This document shows, piece after piece, positions 51,749-60,625 of a DNA stretch of 64,000 bases. The position numbers were made by a program, and so were the translations under genes. The stretch spans positions 62,001 through 126,000 of the forward strand of contig CAWHBF010000032.1 in NCBI GenBank assembly GCA_963827515.1, in the 5' to 3' direction. Origin of the DNA: JABFSA01 sp963827515 (lineage in GTDB: Bacteria; Acidobacteriota; Vicinamibacteria; Vicinamibacterales; UBA2999). The notes beneath the pieces were generated by a model. That model was not told the DNA's origin. It worked only from the letters and a program-made list of their open reading frames with translations, and did no database searches. Each line of letters opens with the position of its first letter. The stretch's first letter is position 1.

Positions 51749-52840
51749 TCAACCGGTAGGGTATCCGGGCCTGGGCGGTGATCGCCACCACCAGAGCCTG
51801 CTGTAATCCGTGAATCGCGCCTTCACCTGCACGAGCGCGTACATCAGCAGGCTCAGCAGGATAACGCCAAGCAACGCCTCCTCCAGGGTCAGGCTGCTGT
51901 GAAGCGGCATGCTGACGACACCGTACGCAAGCTCGACGTGAACCCAATAGACGAACAGGGACGACCGGCCAAACTCCCCTAGTCGCGATCGACCGGAGGC
52001 ACGCCCACTAATGGCGTAGGCTGCGGACAGCAGACACAGGACGATTCCGAGCCGCACGAAGAAAAACGTGGGAGAACTGCTCCAGAAGCTCGTCTCCGCG
52101 TAGATCGGTGGAAGAAACGATGCCCCGTAACCCGCCAGCGCGATCGCTACTCCAACGACCGCCAGGGCGCCGCTCGCATTTCGTTCATGCCTGGGGGTTT
52201 GCGACAGGTCGAGGTATAAGCCGACCGCGCACCCGGCAAACACGAAGCCTGCCCACGGGAACAGCGAGAACGACGCACCCCCGACCGGCCGTAGGTACGC
52301 CTCGATGGGATCCGGGAGAAGGGCGAGGGATTCCGAGGCCCGTAGGATCGGCGTGACCATCGCGGTGCAGAAGGCTGCAGCCGACAGCAGGAGAACGCGC
52401 GGGGACCGATCGCCACCGAACCTCCACAGGACCGCAGCCGCCAGCATCGCGAGGCCCATCACGTTGAGAATATCGACCTTGAGCATTCGCTGAGGATCGC
52501 CTCCGCTGATCACCCAGGATTGCAGACGGAAGAGGAAGGCCAGCCCGAAAATCTGCCAGCCGCGTGCACGCGCCAGCGCGGCCACTTCGGCGGCGGTGCG
52601 ACCAGCCCTGGTGCGTGCACCAGCCGCCAATGCCAGCGCAACGCCGGCCAGGAAGAGGAAGACCGGGGCACCACCGATCCCACTGATGAGCAGACTCCGG
52701 CGGTAGTCAGCGTCGCCACGGTCTGATTCCTGAGTCCAGGAATCGACGCCGTGGCCCATGATCATGACGACCACCGCCACGCCGCGAAGCCAATCAAGAT
52801 ACTGTCGTCGCCCGCTCTGGGGCGCCTGTTGAGAACCCAT
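51749..52840 (-). CDS. Membrane acyltransferase (HGSNAT/DUF1624-like)
   Basis: The 363-residue protein begins RRQYLDWLRGVAVVVMIMGH with GVDSW, the mark of the heparan-alpha-glucosaminide N-acetyltransferase-like family, and has about nine to ten hydrophobic TM segments (VVVMIMGHGV, APVFLFLAGVALALAAG, ILNVMGLAMLAAAVLW, LSAAAFCTAMVTPIL, FPWAGFVFAGCAVGLYLDL and others). A late YWVHVELAYGVV fits the acyltransferase core. It probably acetylates a sugar or lipid across the inner membrane. Substrate unknown; the 221-base gap upstream (51528-51748) shows nothing convincing. Confidence 0.82.
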   Translation of the reverse strand: MGSQQAPQSGRRQYLDWLRGVAVVVMIMGHGVDSWTQESDRGDADYRRSLLISGIGGAPVFLFLAGVALALAAGARTRAGRTAAEVAALARARGWQIFGLAFLFRLQSWVISGGDPQRMLKVDILNVMGLAMLAAAVLWRFGGDRSPRVLLLSAAAFCTAMVTPILRASESLALLPDPIEAYLRPVGGASFSLFPWAGFVFAGCAVGLYLDLSQTPRHERNASGALAVVGVAIALAGYGASFLPPIYAETSFWSSSPTFFFVRLGIVLCLLSAAYAISGRASGRSRLGEFGRSSLFVYWVHVELAYGVVSMPLHSSLTLEEALLGVILLSLLMYALVQVKARFTDYSRLWWWRSPPRPGYPTG

Positions 52841-52995
52841 GACTACTCAACGGTCATTGTCGTGGAGGCGATCTCGGTGATCGCCCGACCCGAGTTTGAT
52901 ACCGAGGTCGGCCGGAGTCTAGCAGGTAGGAGAAGCGAGGGGGAAGAGCCGGGGACGGGGGCATGGTTCGCGCCCTCGTCCCCGCTCGGGATCGG

Positions 52996-53541
52996 CTACT
53001 TAATCGGGACGGTCCAGAGGTAGATCGTGCGACCGTTCACGTTCTGTGTCTGCTGCGGCTTGATGTCGCCCATGTCGAAAGCGTGCGACACGACTCGTGT
53101 GCCAGGCTTGAGTTCCGCATTGAGCTTCGGCAAGAGCTTCAGATTCAGTGAAGGGAGGAGATACAGCGTCACGACCGTGGCTTCGCTGATATTCGTCGTG
53201 AAGAGGTCCTGGTTGAGAAAGCGCACCTTGTCGGCGACACCGGCCGTTTTCAAGTTCTCCATCGCTTCCTTGATGCGTTGCGGGTCGATGTCGATCCCGA
53301 CGCCGCGCGCGCCAAAGGTCTTGGCCGCCGTAATCGGTGTACGCCCGTCGCCAGAACCGAGGTCATACACAACGTCGCTTGCCGACACTTTGGCCATCTT
53401 GAGCATCGCGTCGACTACTTCTTGCGGTGTCGGCACGAAGATGACGTCTGGCGTCCGAAGCTGCGCCGGGGCCTGGGCTGACGAAGGCGCTACTAGCGCC
53501 GCGATCATCGCGAAAGACAGAACGAAACTGCGCAGTGTCAT
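52996..53541 (-). CDS. Exported SAM-dependent methyltransferase-fold protein
   Basis: The 181-residue product opens with a signal peptide (TLRSFVLSFAMIAALVAPSSAQ), then a class I methyltransferase core: VVYDLGSGDGRTPITAAKTF (motif I), GVGIDIDPQRIKEAMENLKT (motif II), FLNQDLFTTNISEATVVTLY and LLPKLNAELKPGTRVVSH. Such enzymes are normally cytosolic because SAM is. A periplasmic one must obtain SAM or use another ligand, or the N terminus may act as a membrane anchor. Substrate unknown; the next gene upstream is a RodZ-like HTH protein on the same strand. Confidence 0.85.
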   Translation of the reverse strand: MTLRSFVLSFAMIAALVAPSSAQAPAQLRTPDVIFVPTPQEVVDAMLKMAKVSASDVVYDLGSGDGRTPITAAKTFGARGVGIDIDPQRIKEAMENLKTAGVADKVRFLNQDLFTTNISEATVVTLYLLPSLNLKLLPKLNAELKPGTRVVSHAFDMGDIKPQQTQNVNGRTIYLWTVPIK

Positions 53542-53665
53542 GGGCCTCCCTCATGTGTGAGGAGCAACCAGGAATCTAGGAAATCGACCCCCGTCTCCAA
53601 ATGATCGTCTTCGCGGATTATATCCCGCCGGGAGCAGATGGTTACCTGGTTTAGGCGGACGCAGG

Positions 53666-54127
53666 TTACGAGCTCGTGGTTCGCGGCTTGGACACCAGAA
53701 TACGCGCCCACAGCGCCTGGACCGCCCGTGTAAAGAGCGCTCGCCGCGTGGGTGGCGGCAGCGTCTCCAGCGGCGACGCGCCATGTCGCCGGTCGGCGCC
53801 GCGGTCGAACTCGTCGGTGTATTCCGAGATGTGCGCCACAATGGTGGCCATCTCCTGGACGGTGCTCGCCGTGCGACGGTCGCCCTGTGGAAACAGGCGG
53901 CAGAACTCGTTGACGGTCGCGGTGGCATCGAGACCGACCACGGTGGCGTAGCCGCGAACGATGGCGCGCGCGTAGAGTCCGGAGGGCCATCCGGACAGAT
54001 CGTTCCGCTCGAATGCCTCGAGCAGCTCGTGTGAGACACGTGTCGATGCGGTCAACTCCTCCAACGAGATCTGGCGACGCTCACGTTGACGACGAAGACG
54101 GAGGATGAAGCTTTCCTGGGCGGTCAT
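53666..54127 (-). CDS. RodZ-type helix-turn-helix protein
   Basis: The 153-residue protein has a RodZ/HTH_25 domain: LRLRRQRERRQISLEELTAS, TRVSHELLEAFERNDLSGWP, SGLYARAIVRGYATVVGLDA. The full RodZ would have a TM helix and periplasmic part; here the rest is a soluble alpha-helical tail (EMATIVAHISEYTDEFDRGA) without a TM segment. It may be a cytoplasmic regulator or a cell-shape helper. It is preceded by a 175-base gap (54128-54302) without a visible gene. Confidence 0.8.
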   Translation of the reverse strand: MTAQESFILRLRRQRERRQISLEELTASTRVSHELLEAFERNDLSGWPSGLYARAIVRGYATVVGLDATATVNEFCRLFPQGDRRTASTVQEMATIVAHISEYTDEFDRGADRRHGASPLETLPPPTRRALFTRAVQALWARILVSKPRTTSS

Positions 54128-54302
54128 GGGAGTCTCCGGTTGTAAACCGTAGCAATTCCCGGACCCCGTCTGGCTTCCAGGCTGGATCGTGTTACCTGTT
54201 CGAAAGGTTGGACTTAAAGGTCAGCGCAAAACTGTGAAGGGTAAGGCGGTGCCGAAAATGACCCGTACCGATGACGGATCCGCATCACCGCCGGGTCCAC
54301 AG

Positions 54303-55127
54303 CTATGGCTGCGGGGCGGCCGGCACCCGGCCGTTCAGATACCCGCCAAGGCCTGCCGGCGTGAACTGCAGCCCCGTGTAAAAGGGTCCAAACTCGGCAA
54401 ACTTCGCGCTGGCCTCATCGAACCGCATCTCGTAGATGAGCTTCTTGAAGACGAGGGGATCGTCGGCGAACAGATCGACACCCCACTCCCAGTCGTCGTA
54501 TCCAATCGAACCCGAAATAATCTGGATGACCTTGCCAGCGTAGTGACGACCGATCATTCCGTGTTCGCGCATCATGGCGGCGCGTCGCCCGAAGCTCTCG
54601 CTGTACCAGTTGACAGCCTCACCCCGTCGCTTGTTCATCGGATAAAAGCAGACGTAGCGTCCCTTGGGGACTTCAAGAAACAAGCGATTCATCACCCGCT
54701 GCCGCTGCGACTCCATCTCCGCGTCGAACGCCCGCTCGAACTCCTCGGAACCCGGCTTGAACTGCACCGAAAGTTGCTCGTGGACTTTCGCCGTCATCTC
54801 GTACATGCCGAGTTCCACGACTGACACGTACGAGGATGTCGCCTCGAGCGAAGCGTGCAGCTCCGTTCGCGAGAACGTCAATTGCGTCTGGGCGAGCTCG
54901 TCGAAGCTCCGTCGAAAGCAGATCACCATGAGATCCGCTTTGTGTCCGAGCACCTGAACCAGGGCCGTGGGTCCCGCGTGCGGTGCCGCGAGTGCCTGCG
55001 CCGCTTCAGCCGCCATCCGATCCAGGTCGGCCGGAGCTCTGTCCTTCAGGCGGTCCCACCGGACGCGATACATCAAATGGAGAACGCTCCAACCCTCGAG
55101 CGTCTCGGGCACAGCTGGGTTATGCAT
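54303..55127 (-). CDS. hemQ: Coproheme decarboxylase HemQ (chlorite-dismutase family)
   Basis: The 274-residue product has the HemQ hallmarks: VLHLMYRVRWDRLKDRAPAD, YVCFYPMNKRRGEAVNWYSE, then the heme-binding GRHYAGKVIQIISGSIGYDD and WEWGVDLFADDPLVFKKLI, EMRFDEASAKFAEFGPFYTG. The histidine in GRHYAGK is the proximal heme ligand. HemQ converts coproheme to protoheme in the coproporphyrin-dependent pathway. The start overlaps the lysC stop (TAATG). Confidence 0.92.
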   Translation of the reverse strand: MHNPAVPETLEGWSVLHLMYRVRWDRLKDRAPADLDRMAAEAAQALAAPHAGPTALVQVLGHKADLMVICFRRSFDELAQTQLTFSRTELHASLEATSSYVSVVELGMYEMTAKVHEQLSVQFKPGSEEFERAFDAEMESQRQRVMNRLFLEVPKGRYVCFYPMNKRRGEAVNWYSESFGRRAAMMREHGMIGRHYAGKVIQIISGSIGYDDWEWGVDLFADDPLVFKKLIYEMRFDEASAKFAEFGPFYTGLQFTPAGLGGYLNGRVPAAPQP

Positions 55128-56536
55128 TAGGCGGTCTTTTCGAGCTGAAACGCACTGTGGATGGCACGAACGGCGCTCGCTGCGTCACGCTCGGTCACGA
55201 CGAAAGAGATGTTCCGCTCGGAAGACCCTTGCGAGATCGCAATCACGTTGATTCCGGCAGTCCCGAGCGCACCGAACACGGTGGCGGCGACGCCTGGCGT
55301 CCCCCGCATCTTGTCTCCGACGGCAGCGACGATGGCCACCTGCTGCTCGGCCGCGATCTCCTCGATGTGACCGCGCGACAGTTCGAACTCGAGGGCGGAA
55401 CGAAGCGCGCTCAGCACACGAGGCGCCTCGGCGGCACTCAGTACGAAGCACATGTTGTTCTCCGAGGAGGCCTGGGAAATCATCAGCACGTTGGCCTGCT
55501 GCGCCGCGACGACGTCGAACGCCTTGGCCACGATCCCCGGGATGCCCTGCATGCCCGTGCCGCTGATCGCGACGAGGATCACACCGCGAATCGACGTCAC
55601 TGCCTTCACACCGCGTGCGGAGGGCTTGCCCTCCACGCTGACGCACGTGCCGGGGTGGCTCGGGTTGAAGCTGTTCAGAATGCGCACTGGGATCCGCTGG
55701 CGAAACGCGGGGAGAATCGTCTTGTAGTGCAGCACCTTGGCGCCGTAGTACGCCAGCTCCGACGCCTCGCTGTAGGAGATCTCGGAGAGCGTCCGTGCCT
55801 CGGGGACTTCCGAGGGGTTTGCGGTCATGACGCCATCGACATCGGTCCAGATCCAGACCTCCTGGGCATCGAGCGCGGCGCCGACGATCGATGCCGAGTA
55901 GTCCGACCCGCCACGACCGAGCGTCGTCATGACGCCGTCCGCAGTCGCCGCGATGAAACCCGTCACCACTGGAATCTCGCCCTGGGCGATCATCGGTTTG
56001 AGGCGCGCCGACGTCTTGGCTCGCGTCTCATCCATGAGCGGTTCCGCACCGCCGAACTGATCGGTGGTGACAATCAGGTCCGTCGCATCGATCGCCTGAG
56101 ACGGCCGCCCCCTGGCAGCGATCGCGGCCGAGAGGAGCGGCGCCGCGAGCATCTCCCCTGTGCCGGAGATCGCATCCATCAGGCGCGGCGTGAGTTCGTG
56201 GACCATCGAGAGGCCAAAACACAGCTTCTCGAACCGATCGAGCCGCTGACCGACCATGTCGATCACAGCGGCCTGGCGAACCGCGTCGCCACCGAGCAGG
56301 GTGTCGGCCACGGCCTTGTGCCGGTCGAACAGCTCCTGCCGGCGAGCCGGATTCCACTCGCCCGTCGATGACAGACGAGCCGCGGCGATGAGGGAATCGG
56401 TCACCTTGCTCATCGCAGAGGTGACAACGACGACCTGATGTCCATTGGCGGCGGTATCAACCGCCAGTTGAGCTGCCTGGGCGATGCGTTCGGCGGATCC
56501 GACTGAGGTCCCGCCGAATTTCATGACGATGAGCAT
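55127..56536 (-). CDS. lysC: Aspartate kinase
   Basis: From ATG 56536 (MLIVMKFGGTSVGSAERIAQ) the 469-residue kinase has the catalytic KFGGTS, VVVVTSAMSKVTDSLIAAAR, TTLGRGGSDYSASIVGAAL and WTDVDGVMTANPSEVPEART. Two ACT domains follow (about residues 310-460: RGVILVAISGTGMQGIPGIV, VAIVAAVGDKMRGTPGVAAT), indicating feedback control by lysine or threonine. First step of the aspartate pathway. It is divergent from xthA with 21 bases between starts, so regulatory sequences overlap coding sequence. Confidence 0.94.
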   Translation of the reverse strand: MLIVMKFGGTSVGSAERIAQAAQLAVDTAANGHQVVVVTSAMSKVTDSLIAAARLSSTGEWNPARRQELFDRHKAVADTLLGGDAVRQAAVIDMVGQRLDRFEKLCFGLSMVHELTPRLMDAISGTGEMLAAPLLSAAIAARGRPSQAIDATDLIVTTDQFGGAEPLMDETRAKTSARLKPMIAQGEIPVVTGFIAATADGVMTTLGRGGSDYSASIVGAALDAQEVWIWTDVDGVMTANPSEVPEARTLSEISYSEASELAYYGAKVLHYKTILPAFRQRIPVRILNSFNPSHPGTCVSVEGKPSARGVKAVTSIRGVILVAISGTGMQGIPGIVAKAFDVVAAQQANVLMISQASSENNMCFVLSAAEAPRVLSALRSALEFELSRGHIEEIAAEQQVAIVAAVGDKMRGTPGVAATVFGALGTAGINVIAISQGSSERNISFVVTERDAASAVRAIHSAFQLEKTA

Positions 56537-56557
56537 AGGATGTTCCTGATCATAGCC

Positions 56558-57307
56558 ATGAAACTCGTCACGTGGAACGTCAACGGTATTCGCGCTCGCC
56601 AGACTGAGGTCCAGGAGTTCATCGAACGGGAGCAACCGGATGTCCTGTGCCTCCAGGAACTCAAGGCGTCACCCGACCAGCTCCCCGTGTGGTTGTGCCA
56701 GATCGAAGGCTACTGGTGCTACTGGCACGGCGGCAAAGGGTACTCAGGAGTTGGGTTGCACGTACGGACGACTTCCGACGCACAACAACCCGTTTTTCAA
56801 CACCCCGGGTTCGACTTCGAACACCGCATTGCCACGGTGCAGCTTCCGGAGGCGACGGTCGCGTCGATCTACGTCCCCAATGGTGGGAAGGACTTTCCGG
56901 CCAAGATGCGGTTCCTCGAGGCGCTCGACGCCTATGCCGCTGAATTCGAGGTGTCGGGGGCACCGCTCATCCTCTGCGGCGACATGAACGTGACGCGCAC
57001 GGACATGGATGTCCATCCGAAGGAACGAAAGCCAGGCGCCACCGGGCAGCGCCCGGAGGAACGGGCGCTCATCGAGCGGTTGCTCAGTCGCGGCCTGGTT
57101 GACGTACATCGACAGCTCGAACCCGACAACGCCGACCTCTTCACGTGGTGGGCGCCGTGGAGAAACATGAGAGCACGCAACATCGGGTGGAGACTGGACT
57201 ACATCTTTGCATCGCAGGCGCTCGCCACTCGCGCCAAATCGTGTTCGGTGCAACGAGAAACGGGCACCAGCGATCACGGGCCGGTCGTGGCGGTGTTTGG
57301 GGATTGA
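56558..57307 (+). CDS. xthA: Exodeoxyribonuclease III
   Basis: The 249-residue product starts MKLVTWNVNGIRARQTEVQE and has LCLQELKASPDQLP (metal Glu), ATVASIYVPNGGKDFPAKMR, LILCGDMNVTRTDMDVHP, RNIGWRLDYIFASQALATRA and the catalytic TSDHGPVVAVF. It cuts DNA at abasic sites. The ATG at 56558 is preferred over 56540 because it gives the canonical MKLVTWNVNG. Confidence 0.93.
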   Translation: MKLVTWNVNGIRARQTEVQEFIEREQPDVLCLQELKASPDQLPVWLCQIEGYWCYWHGGKGYSGVGLHVRTTSDAQQPVFQHPGFDFEHRIATVQLPEATVASIYVPNGGKDFPAKMRFLEALDAYAAEFEVSGAPLILCGDMNVTRTDMDVHPKERKPGATGQRPEERALIERLLSRGLVDVHRQLEPDNADLFTWWAPWRNMRARNIGWRLDYIFASQALATRAKSCSVQRETGTSDHGPVVAVFGD

Positions 57308-57332
57308 CTCGGGAGCCGGCGCCGCGCCGGGG

Positions 57333-57399
57333 CCACAGAGGCACAAAGACACAGAGTCAAACCAGGCTGGGGCTTCTCCGTGACTCTGGGTCTCTGTGG
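57333..57399. repeat. CCACAGAGGC-type hairpin repeat after xthA
   Basis: CCACAGAGGCACAAAGACAC... and the mirrored ...TCTGGGTCTCTGTGG form an imperfect stem, the second copy of the 47597-47673 family. It is located 26 bases after the xthA stop and may act as its terminator. Confidence 0.72.
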
Positions 57400-57469
57400 C
57401 CTCGTGAGGACACGCGCACGCTGAAGCGTGCGCTCTACGGCGAAACGCAAATCGCTTAGGGCTCGACCG

Positions 57470-58591
57470 TCAATCCTCAACGCGCGACCAGGCCTGCGCG
57501 AGTGTTTCGCTGACGGCGATGTGATTGAGGACGAAATCGGTGGCTCGGAAAGCTTGCTTCAAAAGGTCCGCGTCGAGAACGCGGCCGGCGTTGCGACATT
57601 CTCGCGCTGCTTCGACACGCACGAACGCCAACGCGGCTTCGAGCCCTTGAACGATCGTCAATACCCCTCGACCCTGGTACGCCGTCCAATTCGCAAAGGC
57701 CTTGGCAGCCAGGTAGCGCCGCAGTGGCGTATGCCACAGGTCCCATGCTGGTACCACTCCTCGCTCGAATGCCTCTCGCAGCCCCTCCTCATCAGGCTCC
57801 GGTCTTACATCGTCCGGCACGGCCGAGAGCACCTCGGCGTGTAGTAGGAGGCTCGAGTCCAACGTGTCCTGAACAGGCTCGTCCACCGCAAGAACCGGAA
57901 GGTTCGCGACGGCAGTTGTCAGGGGTCCCGTGTCTGGCGTGTATCTCCGAAGGGCATGCGCATCACGTCTCAGCGTACTGACGACCCGTTCAGGTGACGA
58001 CCCCGACTCGCTACACCGAGCCACCATGTGCCGCTCCCACGCGGAGTAGCCGTCCAAGTCCATGAGCATGCGCGGATGTAACAGGGGCGGCCACGCTTCC
58101 TTGTCAACACGAAGTCCCTCGTAGTCGGCTGGAGGAAACGCCGGCGGGGACTCGACGATGTCGATGGGGCCATCCGGGCCAAAGAGCATCGCGGCTGCCG
58201 TCGGACAGTAATGCGTCAGCGAAATGAACGTGCCACGTTGATCGCGTACGGCAACGCGCGGAAAGTACCGGCACGCCGAGGGCAGGTGGGTCTCGTCCAC
58301 GTCACGCTGAATCACGCAGAGCCCTGAACCGCGGTGGTAAAAGACGCAGTGTCCGTTTGACGTGCGCGCCACCATCGCTGCGGCCCCAGGGGGAAGATCC
58401 GGTTCCATGATGAAAGGCGAATCGCCATCCGAAGACTCCGCAGTTGGGCTGAGGCGACCCGTCGCAAGGGCGGCATCCAGGCTCCGGTAGAGCGGTAGTT
58501 CGACGGGAATGTCCCAATCCGACGAGCAACAGACGCCCGAACGCTGACATCGGTAGGTCGCGTGGATACTCAACGCATAGATGGCGTCCAT
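57470..58591 (-). CDS. YkgJ-like Cys-rich metal-binding protein
   Basis: The 373-residue protein has an N-terminal Cys cluster (ATYRCQRSGVCCSSDWDIPV), then GHCVFYHRGSGLCVIQRDVD and LPSACRYFPRVAV, the layout of the YkgJ zinc/iron-chelating family. The C-terminal 200 residues are helical (VQDTLDSSLLLHAEVLSAV, GLEAALAFVRVEAARECRNA) without a known domain. No signal peptide. Function unknown; some relatives chelate metals or methylate flagellin lysines. It lies alone between xthA and the desaturase. Confidence 0.75.
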   Translation of the reverse strand: MDAIYALSIHATYRCQRSGVCCSSDWDIPVELPLYRSLDAALATGRLSPTAESSDGDSPFIMEPDLPPGAAAMVARTSNGHCVFYHRGSGLCVIQRDVDETHLPSACRYFPRVAVRDQRGTFISLTHYCPTAAAMLFGPDGPIDIVESPPAFPPADYEGLRVDKEAWPPLLHPRMLMDLDGYSAWERHMVARCSESGSSPERVVSTLRRDAHALRRYTPDTGPLTTAVANLPVLAVDEPVQDTLDSSLLLHAEVLSAVPDDVRPEPDEEGLREAFERGVVPAWDLWHTPLRRYLAAKAFANWTAYQGRGVLTIVQGLEAALAFVRVEAARECRNAGRVLDADLLKQAFRATDFVLNHIAVSETLAQAWSRVED

Positions 58592-58671
58592 TCAGCAACA
58601 GTATCTCTAAACCGATAAATCACTGTGAATAGGCAGTTTAGCCATCTATTACAGAACTATTACGGTGGCTC

Positions 58672-59634
58672 GTGACGGCTACTGCTATCGTTCAAAGGTT
58701 TGCGACGACTGCTCCTGGAGGCACAGCGACATCAATGACGACGCCCACGCTCATGTACGGACGCAAGTATCAGCAGGGAGTGAACTGGATTACCGCGATC
58801 GCGATGGGCGGTTTCCACGTGGGCGCGATTGCCGCGCTCTTCTACGTGGACCTGGGAGCGATACTGACTGCCGCCGTTCTCTGGATCATGGCCGGCTCCC
58901 TCGGCATCGGCATGGGTTACCACCGCCTGCTTACCCACCGAGGGTACAAGACACACCGTTGGGTTGAGTATTTTCTGACGTGGTGCGCGACGCTGGCCCT
59001 CGAGGGCGGTCCGATCTTCTGGGTCGCCACCCATCGCATTCACCATCAAAAATCCGATCACGAAGGCGACCCGCATACGCCGCGCGAAGGCGGATGGTGG
59101 GCCCACATGGGCTGGATTCTCATGGGCGCCGGCCTCCACCAGGACTCTTCGCTGCTCAAGCGCTACGTGCCAGACCTCGGGCGCGATAGCACGCACGTAT
59201 TCCTCTCGAAGTGGCATTGGACGTCCAACGTCATCGTCGGACTGCTGCTGTTGGCGTTCGGTGGCATCCCGTACGTCCTCTGGGGCATTTTCTTCCGCAC
59301 CACGTGGGGGCTGCATTCGACCTGGCTGGTGAACTCGGCCACGCATCTCTGGGGCTCGCGACGGTTCAAGACACGCGACGACTCGACCAATAACTGGTGG
59401 GTGGCCCTCCTCACCTTCGGTGAGGGGTGGCACAACAACCACCACGCCCACCCGACCTCCGCCCGTCACGGGCTGGCCTGGTACGAGTTCGACTTCAACT
59501 GGATCGGAATCAGTACACTGCGCGCGCTCGGGCTCGTCTGGGACGTCAAGGTCGCCCGGATCGCGCAACCTGTCCCCCACGAAGAAAACGCGCGGCCGAT
59601 ACTCGAAGACGAAGAAGACGAAGCCGTCGCATAG
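58672..59634 (+). CDS. Membrane acyl-lipid/acyl-CoA desaturase (Delta-9 type)
   Basis: The 320-residue protein has the three histidine boxes: GYHRLLTHRGYKTHRWVEYF (HRLLTH), VATHRIHHQKSDHEGDPHT (HRIHH) and WHNNHHAHPTSARHGLAWYE (HNNHH). Four TM segments are visible (WITAIAMGGFHVGAIAALFY, GAILTAAVLWIMAGSLGIGM, NVIVGLLLLAFGGIPYVLWG and a shorter one). The order fits the plant/bacterial Delta-9 family acting on saturated chains. GTG 58672 or ATG 58735 are both possible starts; the GTG has a GG-rich SD-like sequence nearby. It adjusts membrane fluidity. Confidence 0.9.
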   Translation: MTATAIVQRFATTAPGGTATSMTTPTLMYGRKYQQGVNWITAIAMGGFHVGAIAALFYVDLGAILTAAVLWIMAGSLGIGMGYHRLLTHRGYKTHRWVEYFLTWCATLALEGGPIFWVATHRIHHQKSDHEGDPHTPREGGWWAHMGWILMGAGLHQDSSLLKRYVPDLGRDSTHVFLSKWHWTSNVIVGLLLLAFGGIPYVLWGIFFRTTWGLHSTWLVNSATHLWGSRRFKTRDDSTNNWWVALLTFGEGWHNNHHAHPTSARHGLAWYEFDFNWIGISTLRALGLVWDVKVARIAQPVPHEENARPILEDEEDEAVA

Positions 59635-59640
59635 GACGGA

Positions 59641-59716
59641 ATTCGAAATTCAAGATTCAAAATTCAAAAGTCAAAGTCTAATTTTGAATTTTGCCTTTTG
59701 AATTTTGAATTTTGCC
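59641..59716. repeat. AT-rich AATTCAAAATTC repeat after the desaturase gene
   Basis: The segment is made of repeated AATTCAAAATTCAAAA units and their mirror (TTTTGAATTTTG), giving an AT-rich inverted repeat in a GC-rich genome. It lies between the desaturase stop and the sensor kinase start, and could terminate transcription. Confidence 0.65.
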
Positions 59717-59728
59717 TAGAATCACCAT

Positions 59729-60625
59729 GTGACCCGGCGGCAGAGAGCGATCGCTTTCTTCGTCACGCTGTGCGTGCTACTGGTGGCGGCGGCGCTCGCG
59801 CTGATCGTCGGCTGGGTCATCATCAACGCCGAACGCGCCACACCCCTCGTCTTCGGCATCATCTCCTTCGCCCTCATCATTGCCGGTCTGATCGTCTACA
59901 CCGTCTTCCTCGTGCTGGAGATCAAGCGCAACGAGGACCACGACACCTTCATCAATGCGGTCACCCATGAACTGAAGACGCCGATTGCGTCGATGCGGCT
60001 GTACCTACAGACACTGCAGACGCGCGACGTCGACGACGTCCGGCGACGCGAGTTCTACGAGATCATGCTGGCGGACGCAGACCGCCTCCATCACACGGTC
60101 GAGCAGGTGCTCAAGGCCGGGGCGTCCGGACAGAAAGCCAAGATTGTCGAACGAGCACCCGTCGACCTGGCGCCGCTCGTCGCCGAATGCGTGCGGCTTG
60201 CGCGCGTCCGACACCATCTGGGCACGGACGCCATCGCACTCGAGGCTCATGACGATCACACGCTCATCGTGAAGGGTGACGTCGAGGACCTGCGAACCGT
60301 CGTCACCAACCTGCTCGACAACGCCGTCAAGTACTCCGGCGATCGCGTACGGGTGAAGGTGTCGGTCGCCGCTCCGGCGCCGAACACAGTCTGGGTGCGC
60401 GTGCAGGACCAAGGGGTCGGGATCCCTCGCAAGCAGCTCAAGCGAATCTTCAACAGGTTCTACCGCGTGCAGGCGCGAGCGATCAAGCAGGTCAAGGGCA
60501 CGGGTCTCGGCTTGTACATCGTCCGGTCGATCGCCAAGTCGCACGGAGGCCGAGTGTTTGCCCAGAGCGAAGGGGAAGGACGCGGCGCCACCTTCACGCT
60601 CGAGCTGCCCCGGCTCGCGTCATGA
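59729..60625 (+). CDS. Sensor histidine kinase
   Basis: The 298-residue kinase has two TM segments (7-31, 40-63) with a very short external loop, then HisKA with the phosphorylated His80 in NAVTHELKTPIASMRLYLQT and a HATPase domain: N box NLLDNAVKYSGD, G1 QDQGVGIPRKQLKRIFNRFY, G2 KGTGLGLYIVRSIAKSHGGR. It passes phosphate to the response regulator encoded directly after it with a four-base overlap. The tiny sensor loop suggests a membrane or internal signal. Confidence 0.92.
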   Translation: MTRRQRAIAFFVTLCVLLVAAALALIVGWVIINAERATPLVFGIISFALIIAGLIVYTVFLVLEIKRNEDHDTFINAVTHELKTPIASMRLYLQTLQTRDVDDVRRREFYEIMLADADRLHHTVEQVLKAGASGQKAKIVERAPVDLAPLVAECVRLARVRHHLGTDAIALEAHDDHTLIVKGDVEDLRTVVTNLLDNAVKYSGDRVRVKVSVAAPAPNTVWVRVQDQGVGIPRKQLKRIFNRFYRVQARAIKQVKGTGLGLYIVRSIAKSHGGRVFAQSEGEGRGATFTLELPRLAS

